From assembly GCA_003023785.1 (NCBI GenBank), contig PXRS01000032.1:1-64000 (forward strand): a DNA stretch of 64,000 nucleotides, given 5' to 3'. Below, in pieces: positions 59,284-64,000 of this stretch (positions are counted from its first letter, which is position 1; the number at the start of each line of letters is the position of its first letter). The position numbers and the translations under genes are program-made. The notes under the pieces were generated by a model that was not told where the DNA came from, did no database searches, and worked only from the letters and a program-made list of their open reading frames with translations. Origin of the DNA: Halobacteriales archaeon QS_5_68_33 (GTDB lineage: Archaea > Halobacteriota > Halobacteria > Halobacteriales > Haloarculaceae).

Positions 59284-60297
59284 CTACGACCCCTCCTCGA
59301 TGCGGTCGCGCACTCTGTCGACAACGCCGGTGATCCCGCCCGGCAGGAACCGGAGCGCGAGCATGGCGGCGAAAAGCAGCGCGATCCGGCCGGCGAACTC
59401 CCCGAACTGGTCGGAGAAGAGCGCGTCGACGGGACCGAGCAGCAGGCCCGACAGCGACGTCCCGACGACGACGCTCGCCCCGCCGACGACGACGGCGACG
59501 AACGCCTCGACGAGGAACTGGTCGCCCAGCGTCGGCTGCATCGACAGCAGCGGGGCGAACAGCGCGCCGGTAAAGCCCGCCAGTCCCGACCCGATCGCGA
59601 ACGTGACCATGTAGACCCGTTCGGTGTCGACGCCGAGAGCTTTCGCGGTCTCCTCGTCCTGCATCGTCGCGCGGACGCGCGTGCCGAACGTCGTCTGCGT
59701 GAACAGCACGTACACAAGCGCGAGCACGCCGGCCGCGACGCCCACGAGGGCAATGCGGTAGTCCGGATACCCCGCGGTGGACCCGAACGGGACGCCGATC
59801 TGCTCGATCGAGTTGCCGAAGACGATGCGAGCGCCCTGGGTCATGATGAGGCTCAGGCCGAACGTCGCCACCATCGAGTCCGCGAGCCGGTCGTAAAAGG
59901 GCGTGATCAGGTCGCGCCCGACCGTCCGCCGGCCGATCCAGTTGGGTACGAACCCCGAAATGACGACCCGTTCGACGGTCAGCCCGAACAGCGCGGTCAC
60001 GAGCGCGCCGACCCCCATCGCGAGCGGGAGCGGGAGCCCGCCCTTGACCGCCGACAGCGTCGTCGCGTACGCGCCGAGGAGGATGAACTCCCCGTGTGCG
60101 AGGTTGATCACGCCCATGATCCCGAAGATGATCGCGAGGCCCACCGCCGCCAGGACGACGAACGAGACCGCGTAGGAGACGCGGAACGTGAGGTTCGGGT
60201 CGACGAGGACGCCGACCGCGAGCGACGCGACGACCGCCACGACGGCTCCGAGGCCGTAGCGGACCTGAAACGCCTGCTGTTTCAGGCCGTTCGACAT
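59284..60297 (-). CDS. urtB: Urea/amide ABC transporter permease UrtB
   Basis: A 337-residue LivH-like permease. It has eight or nine helices with the N-terminal signature GLAIIFGIMGVINLAHGEFI then LLGAYATTL (~55-80) and the C-terminal coupling loop FAIGSGLAGFTGALFAPLLS (~225). The protein follows UrtA by one base and is adjacent to UrtC with no gap, so urtABCDE are one operon. The length agrees with the family. Confidence 0.92.
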   Translation of the reverse strand: MSNGLKQQAFQVRYGLGAVVAVVASLAVGVLVDPNLTFRVSYAVSFVVLAAVGLAIIFGIMGVINLAHGEFILLGAYATTLSAVKGGLPLPLAMGVGALVTALFGLTVERVVISGFVPNWIGRRTVGRDLITPFYDRLADSMVATFGLSLIMTQGARIVFGNSIEQIGVPFGSTAGYPDYRIALVGVAAGVLALVYVLFTQTTFGTRVRATMQDEETAKALGVDTERVYMVTFAIGSGLAGFTGALFAPLLSMQPTLGDQFLVEAFVAVVVGGASVVVGTSLSGLLLGPVDALFSDQFGEFAGRIALLFAAMLALRFLPGGITGVVDRVRDRIEEGS

Positions 60298-60298
60298 G

Positions 60299-61678
60299 TC
60301 ACTCCGCCTCCTCGTAGAAGTCGACCGGCGTATACTGGGTCTGTTCGTCCTCCTGAGTCAGGTCGCAGCCGACCGTCTCCGAGAGGAACTGCTCGGGGAT
60401 CTTCCGGTTCTCGACGGCCTCGATGTTGTGCTCTTCGTCCGCGCGGAGCACCCACATGTGGTGGTCGACGTGGTGGGTCTCGGGATCGAGTTCGATCGAC
60501 TCGCCCTCGGGGGCTTCGGGCGCCCGGTCGCCGCTGAGGCTGATGCCCGACTCCAGGGCCTCGATGACTTCCGGCTGTTCGAGCGTGCCGGCCTGCTCGA
60601 CGGCCTCCTTGTACATGTAGGTCGTGAAGTAGTTGGTCTCGGCCTCCTCGTTGAGGTAGGGGGCGTCGGGGTACATCTCGAAGTAGCGGTCGACGAACCC
60701 GCCCTCTCTGGTGTTGGCCTCGGTCGGGACCTCCTCCATGTAGTTGACGCCGGCGTAGATGTTGGCCATCGCGGGCGGGTCGATCCGCCGGTGCTCGTAG
60801 CCCTGGGCCATCGCCGTCGAGGTGCCGATCGGCACGTCCAGGCCCGAAGAGGCCTTCTGTTCGTAGAACGCGGTGTGGTTCGCGCCCACGAGCATCGACA
60901 TCACGAAGTCCGGGTCGGCGTCCTGGATGTTGCTGATCGTCGAGCCGAAACTGGACTCGCTGAGCGGGATGAACTCCTCGCCGACCACTTCGGCGTCGTT
61001 CTCGTTGGCTAGGACCTTCACCCAGTCGGCCGACAGTTGGCCGAAGTTGTAGTCGGCCGCGATGGTGTAGATCCGGGGGCCGAACTCCTCGCGCAGGTAC
61101 GGGAGGACGCTCCCGAGCTGCTGGCGGGCGGTCGGTCCACAGGCGAACGTCGTCCAGTCACAGACACCGCCCTCGTACTGGGTCGTGTAGAAGTACAGCT
61201 GTTCGTTGCGGTTGATGACCGGCCGGATCGCCTCGCGCGTCGCCGACGAGTACCCCGCCCAGAGGACGTCGACGTCCTCCTCGTTGATGAACTCCCGCGT
61301 GAGTTCCTGGTAGCGCTGGTTGTCCGACTGGGGGTCCCGGGAGACGGCCTCGATTTCCCTGCCGTCGATACCCCCGTCGTTGTTTATCTCCTCGATCGCG
61401 AGCATCGACGCCTTGTGCTTCGGGTCGCCGACGAGCGCGAAGTTCCCGGATTGGTCCTCGAGGACGCCGATCTTCACGGTATCGGCACTGCTCATCGTGT
61501 CCGTTGTCGCCCCGCCGCCACCGCCGCTATCGCCGCCACCGCCGCCACCGCCGCCACCGCCGTCACCGCCGCCACCGTCGCCGTCACTGGCCTGGGAACA
61601 CCCCGCGAGCGCCGACGCCATCGCTGCACCGCCGACCGTGAGAAACCGCCTGCGGCTGACCGACGACCGGTCGCTCAT
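60299..61678 (-). CDS. urtA: Urea/amide-binding lipoprotein UrtA
   Basis: A 459-residue periplasmic-type binding protein of the type I fold. The N-terminus is a Tat signal (SVSRRRFLTVGGAAMASALA, twin Arg) ending in a lipobox ALAGC, so it is Tat-exported and lipid-anchored. A Gly/Asp-rich linker follows. The binding domain begins TVKIGVLEDQSGNFALVGDP. The ligand region YFYTTQYEGGVCDWTTFACG (~185) resembles amide/urea-binding proteins (AmiC/FmdD/UrtA group) rather than leucine-binding proteins. The ligand may therefore be urea or a short aliphatic amide. Confidence 0.88.
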   Translation of the reverse strand: MSDRSSVSRRRFLTVGGAAMASALAGCSQASDGDGGGGDGGGGGGGGGGDSGGGGGATTDTMSSADTVKIGVLEDQSGNFALVGDPKHKASMLAIEEINNDGGIDGREIEAVSRDPQSDNQRYQELTREFINEEDVDVLWAGYSSATREAIRPVINRNEQLYFYTTQYEGGVCDWTTFACGPTARQQLGSVLPYLREEFGPRIYTIAADYNFGQLSADWVKVLANENDAEVVGEEFIPLSESSFGSTISNIQDADPDFVMSMLVGANHTAFYEQKASSGLDVPIGTSTAMAQGYEHRRIDPPAMANIYAGVNYMEEVPTEANTREGGFVDRYFEMYPDAPYLNEEAETNYFTTYMYKEAVEQAGTLEQPEVIEALESGISLSGDRAPEAPEGESIELDPETHHVDHHMWVLRADEEHNIEAVENRKIPEQFLSETVGCDLTQEDEQTQYTPVDFYEEAE

Positions 61679-62037
61679 CGGCTCCCCCCGAGATATTTAC
61701 GTTCGAATGCTTTTCTCCCACTGAATGCGTTTTTCGTCCACCCATCTCCGACAAACGGAACGTGATCGTCGATCATTTCCGGACGTCACGTTGATTCTAC
61801 AGGGGATACTTAAGGTTTTATACTCGTATGTTACAGATATTTAGGTATGTTCTCGATAATATAAGGTCTTTAGTACTGTTGGAAAATGAGAAGAATATGA
61901 GGCTGTTTTACGATTAGAAGTGGATGAATGAAAACCATGGGGAGGTGGACGATAGTCCAGTTCTGGGGGTGACGTGTCACCGACAGTGTGATACATGGGA
62001 CTGACCCGGTTCGACAGCAAGCGGTCGTCAGTCGCGT
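61679..62037. promoter_or_regulatory. urtA upstream region, A+T-rich
   Basis: 359 bp without a gene. On the minus strand TATAAAACCTTAAGTATC (about 61806-61823) is a good TATA element, roughly 130 bp upstream of the urtA ATG. Nearer the gene is an inverted pair AACGTGA/TCACGTT (61762-61794). From about 61795 to 61950 base composition is clearly A+T-rich with several TATA-like words. A regulator-responsive promoter is likely; no protein is encoded. Confidence 0.45.
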
Positions 62038-62448
62038 TCAGCTGTCGACGATGACCACTTTCACCTGCCGGACGCCGTCCAGTGCCCGAAGTCGGTTGGC
62101 GAGTTCGGTGATCGCCGACCCCGGACCGTCGACGACGAGTGTCTCCATGCAGGTCTCGTGCGAGAGGTGGATGTGCTGGACCGACGTGATGTGGTCGGCC
62201 ATCTCGTGTTGGATCGTCTGGAGCGCGTCGGCGACCCCGTCGACGTGGTGGTCGTGGACGACGACGACCGTCCCGCGGTGAACCGTCTCGTCTCCTGTCT
62301 CCCACTCGTAGACCGAGAAGAAGTCCCGCAGCGCGTCGCGGATCGCCTCCGACCGGCTGGCGTACTCCCAGTCGTCGACGATGCCGTCCAGTCGCTCGAC
62401 CATCGACGGCGGGAGCGTCAGACTGATCCGGTCTACGTCCTCTCCCAT
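62038..62448 (-). CDS. nikR: Nickel-responsive regulator NikR
   Basis: A 136-residue ribbon-helix-helix repressor. The N-terminal RHH domain reads DRISLTLPPSMVERLDGIVD then ASRSEAIRDALRDFF (residues 6-44). The C-terminal ACT-like regulatory domain carries the nickel ligands. By spacing, His81, His92, His94 and Cys100 (DHITSVQHIHLSHETCMETL) correspond to E. coli His76/His87/His89/Cys95. It is divergent from the nickel transporter genes with an operator-like inverted repeat between them. It would repress nickel uptake when nickel is sufficient. Confidence 0.93.
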   Translation of the reverse strand: MGEDVDRISLTLPPSMVERLDGIVDDWEYASRSEAIRDALRDFFSVYEWETGDETVHRGTVVVVHDHHVDGVADALQTIQHEMADHITSVQHIHLSHETCMETLVVDGPGSAITELANRLRALDGVRQVKVVIVDS

Positions 62449-62526
62449 ACCCCCGATTGACCGTCCCCCCTCATGAGGCTTGATACCCGCGGCGTCCACG
62501 TCGCCCGCGGGCGGCGGCGTGACGGG

Positions 62527-62552
62527 TAATACTACACCGACGAAAAGTATTA
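62527..62552. promoter_or_regulatory. Putative NikR operator overlapping nikM TATA
   Basis: An inverted repeat TAATACT-N12-AGTATTA in the nikR/nikM divergent interval. The right half (CGAAAAGTATTATC) is itself a plausible TATA element for the rightward nikM gene, 26 bp upstream of its ATG. Bound NikR would block this promoter. The arm sequence differs from the E. coli GTATGA-N16-TCATAC site but the architecture is the same. Confidence 0.55.
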
Positions 62553-62577
62553 TCAGGTCGCTCCCGGAAGCAGCGGT

Positions 62578-63216
62578 ATGCACATCCCGGACGGGTACGT
62601 CAACCTGTCGGTGGCCGTCACAGTGGCCGTCGTGACGGTGGTCGTACTGGCGGTCGCCGCGCGCCGCGTGGACGGCGACATCGACGGGGAGCGCGCCCCG
62701 CTGGTCGGCGTCGTCGCGGCCGGTATCTTCGCCGCACAGATGTTGAACTGGCCCATCCCGGGCGGCACGAGTGCCCACTTCGTCGGCGGGGCGCTCGCGG
62801 CCGTCCTCCTGGGACCGCACCTCGGCGCGCTGGCCGTCGCGACGGTCGTGACCGTCCAGAGCCTCGTCTTCGGCGACGGCGGAGTGGTCGTCCTCGGCGC
62901 GAACGTGTTCAATATGGCGGTCATCGAGGTGTACGTCGGCTACGCGGTCTATCGGCTCCTCGCCCCCTACAGCCGGTTCGGTGCCGCCTTCGCCGCCGGC
63001 TGGCTCGGGATCACAGCGGGGGCCGTGGCGGCCGCGCTGCAACTGGGCGTCTCGTCGGCGTTCGCCTACGAGACGCTGACCGTCCTCGCAGTCATGGGCG
63101 TCAGCCACCTCCTGCTGGGTCTGGTCGAGGGTGCGATCACGGCCGTCGTCTCCCGGTCGCTGGTCGACGCGCGGCCCGACCTCTGGCCCGACCGGACGGA
63201 GGTGAGCGCCCGATGA
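62578..63216 (+). CDS. nikM: Nickel/cobalt ECF transporter component NikM (CbiM family)
   Basis: A 212-residue substrate-binding membrane subunit. It starts with the invariant MHIPDGY, whose N-terminal amine, His2 and later residues bind the metal. Six to seven helices follow, with LNWPIPGGTSAHFVGGALAA (~58-78) and VQSLVFGDGGVVVLGANVFN (~100-120) as family marks. The gene is divergent from nikR and overlaps nikN by four bases. The NikR context favours nickel over cobalt. Confidence 0.93.
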   Translation: MHIPDGYVNLSVAVTVAVVTVVVLAVAARRVDGDIDGERAPLVGVVAAGIFAAQMLNWPIPGGTSAHFVGGALAAVLLGPHLGALAVATVVTVQSLVFGDGGVVVLGANVFNMAVIEVYVGYAVYRLLAPYSRFGAAFAAGWLGITAGAVAAALQLGVSSAFAYETLTVLAVMGVSHLLLGLVEGAITAVVSRSLVDARPDLWPDRTEVSAR

Positions 63217-63581
63217 CCGAGTCGGGAACGCCCGACGGGCCCGACGGGCCCGACGCGTCCCCGGGCGGCCGGACTGGCGGTCCGCCCGACTGGTTCCGGT
63301 CGGCGCTACTCGTCCTGCTCGCCCTGGTCGTCCTCGCGCCCGTCTTCGGCTGGGCGGCCGGCCAGGTCGGCTACGCCGAACCGATGGAGAACGCCGCCGA
63401 GGCGACGGGTGCGGCCGACCAAGCCGACGCCCTCCACCACGGACTCATGCCGGACTACAGCGTCCCCGGACTCGGGAGCGCCGCGGGGACGCTCGTCGCC
63501 GCGCTGGCCGGGACGGCCCTGACACTCGCGGTCGCGACGGGATTCGGTCGCCTCCTCGCCAACGGGAACGGTGCGGACTGA
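63213..63581 (+). CDS. nikN: NikN/PDGLE-type ECF transporter small subunit
   Basis: A 122-residue protein with two membrane helices: residues ~28-50 (FRSALLVLLALVVLAPVFGW) and ~92-115 (AGTLVAALAGTALTLAVATG). A loop of ~40 residues ends HGLMPDYSVPGLG. The pattern PDYSVPG matches the PDGLE-type (CbiN-like) subunit of nickel/cobalt importers. A disordered Gly/Pro/Asp N-terminus of ~25 residues is present. It overlaps nikM upstream and nikQ downstream. Confidence 0.85.
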   Translation: MTESGTPDGPDGPDASPGGRTGGPPDWFRSALLVLLALVVLAPVFGWAAGQVGYAEPMENAAEATGAADQADALHHGLMPDYSVPGLGSAAGTLVAALAGTALTLAVATGFGRLLANGNGAD

Positions 63582-64000
63582 CGTCCTCTCGCGGACGGTT
63601 GCGGACCTGTCCGCACGCGTCCGCTGGGTCCTGCTCGCCGAGCGGGGCGCCGAGCGCGACGGCCTCCTCCAGCGGGTCGCGCCCGGCGTCAAACTCGCCG
63701 GGACCGTCGCGCTCGTCGTCGTCGCAGTGACCCGCGCGACCCTCGGCGGGGCAGCAGCGATGCTCGCGCTCGCGGTCGCGCTGGCAGCGGCGTCACGGCT
63801 TCCGCCCCGTGCCGTCGCCGGTCGCGTCGGCGGGCCGACCCTCGTCGCGGCCGTCGTCGTCGCACCGCAGGCGGCGTTGCTCCCGGGTCCGTCGCTGTGG
63901 GGCACACCGCTGACGACGACCGGCACGACGTACGTCCTCGTCTTCGTCACTCGCGTCGCCGCGGCCGCGACTCTCCTGACAGTGCTGGTCCTGACTACCC
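63571..64000 (+). CDS. nikQ: ECF transporter T component NikQ (CbiQ family), partial
   Basis: A partial gene running off the window's right edge. The GTG at 63571 overlaps the nikN stop. About 143 residues are readable: VRTDVLSRTVADLSARVRWV, then LQRVAPGVKLAGTVALVVVA and hydrophobic helices (AAMLALAVALAAASRLPPRA, VLVFVTRVAAAATLLTVLVL). The basic start and first helices match the CbiQ/EcfT transmembrane coupling subunit. An ATPase (nikO) is expected next, beyond the window. Confidence 0.82.
   Translation, partial: MRTDVLSRTVADLSARVRWVLLAERGAERDGLLQRVAPGVKLAGTVALVVVAVTRATLGGAAAMLALAVALAAASRLPPRAVAGRVGGPTLVAAVVVAPQAALLPGPSLWGTPLTTTGTTYVLVFVTRVAAAATLLTVLVLTT

Noticed and set aside
56616-61678. 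Branched-chain amino acid transporter (liv) assignment for the five-gene ABC unit
   Set aside because: The binding protein's QYEGG ligand region and the neighbouring nickel/agmatinase genes favour the urea/amide group, although the liv-type fold is shared.

Overview
The window is chromosomal DNA from a haloarchaeon (class Halobacteria). It is GC-rich, and its proteins are acidic, rich in Asp/Glu and poor in Lys. It carries lineage-typical genes: a FolC-FolP fusion, a PurN-PurH fusion, HalOD1 and HalX domains, a PGF-CTERM protein, a 7TM histidine kinase, the mevalonate kinase/isopentenyl phosphate kinase/RNase J/prenyl synthase group, and the DUF7344/DUF7563/DUF8106-type small proteins. No rRNA, tRNA or CRISPR array was found. 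The genus cannot be fixed from the sequence alone.

Layout. 0-11 kb: a coiled-coil protein, a HalOD1/winged-helix pair, a damaged hemL, lysA-dapE, an MFS transporter, a HicAB toxin-antitoxin pair, purB and a nadE remnant. 11.9-21 kb: purN-purH fusion, a frameshifted pilin, two membrane proteins, folCP, a YqcI/YcgG-family oxygenase with a cysteine hydrolase. 20.8-26 kb: idsA, RNase J, a membrane protein, isopentenyl phosphate kinase and mevalonate kinase, which together give the archaeal isoprenoid route. 26.3-30 kb: a BtuFCD-type ABC importer. 30-38 kb: CAP protein, HalX regulator, AN1-rhomboid protease, endonuclease V, methyltransferase, SDR, glycerate kinase, DJ-1/PfpI protein, ArsA/Get3 ATPase. 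38.7-47.7 kb: zinc-finger protein, XPD-like helicase, phosphoesterase, Nudix-eIF2B fusion, PINA-type ATPase, VOC protein. 47.8-55.8 kb: histidine kinase, agmatinase, AbrB-PhoU regulator, sodium/solute symporter, JAMM protein. 56-64 kb: urea/amide ABC transporter urtABCDE, NikR and the start of a nickel ECF transporter (nikMNQ).

The right-hand 15 kb reads as a nitrogen/urea/nickel neighbourhood. Agmatinase releases urea, Urt imports urea or amides, and NikR/NikMNQ supplies the metal that urease needs. No urease gene lies inside the window. The agmatinase and symporter genes share a promoter module with identical internal spacing.

The most unusual feature is a set of short intergenic palindromic elements of about 80-110 bp. 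Most copies of the commonest family sit directly at gene ends, with the TGA stop codon forming the tip of the element's terminal inverted repeat. Three families with different interiors begin with nearly the same TGATAC-GYCGG tip. A fourth family and a larger repeat of roughly 250-400 bp also occur. Several genes are broken by indels or deletions: hemL, nadE, the pilin, a small hypothetical gene, and a P450/hydrolase chimera. Long intact genes elsewhere argue against a generally poor assembly, but individual indels need read-level confirmation.
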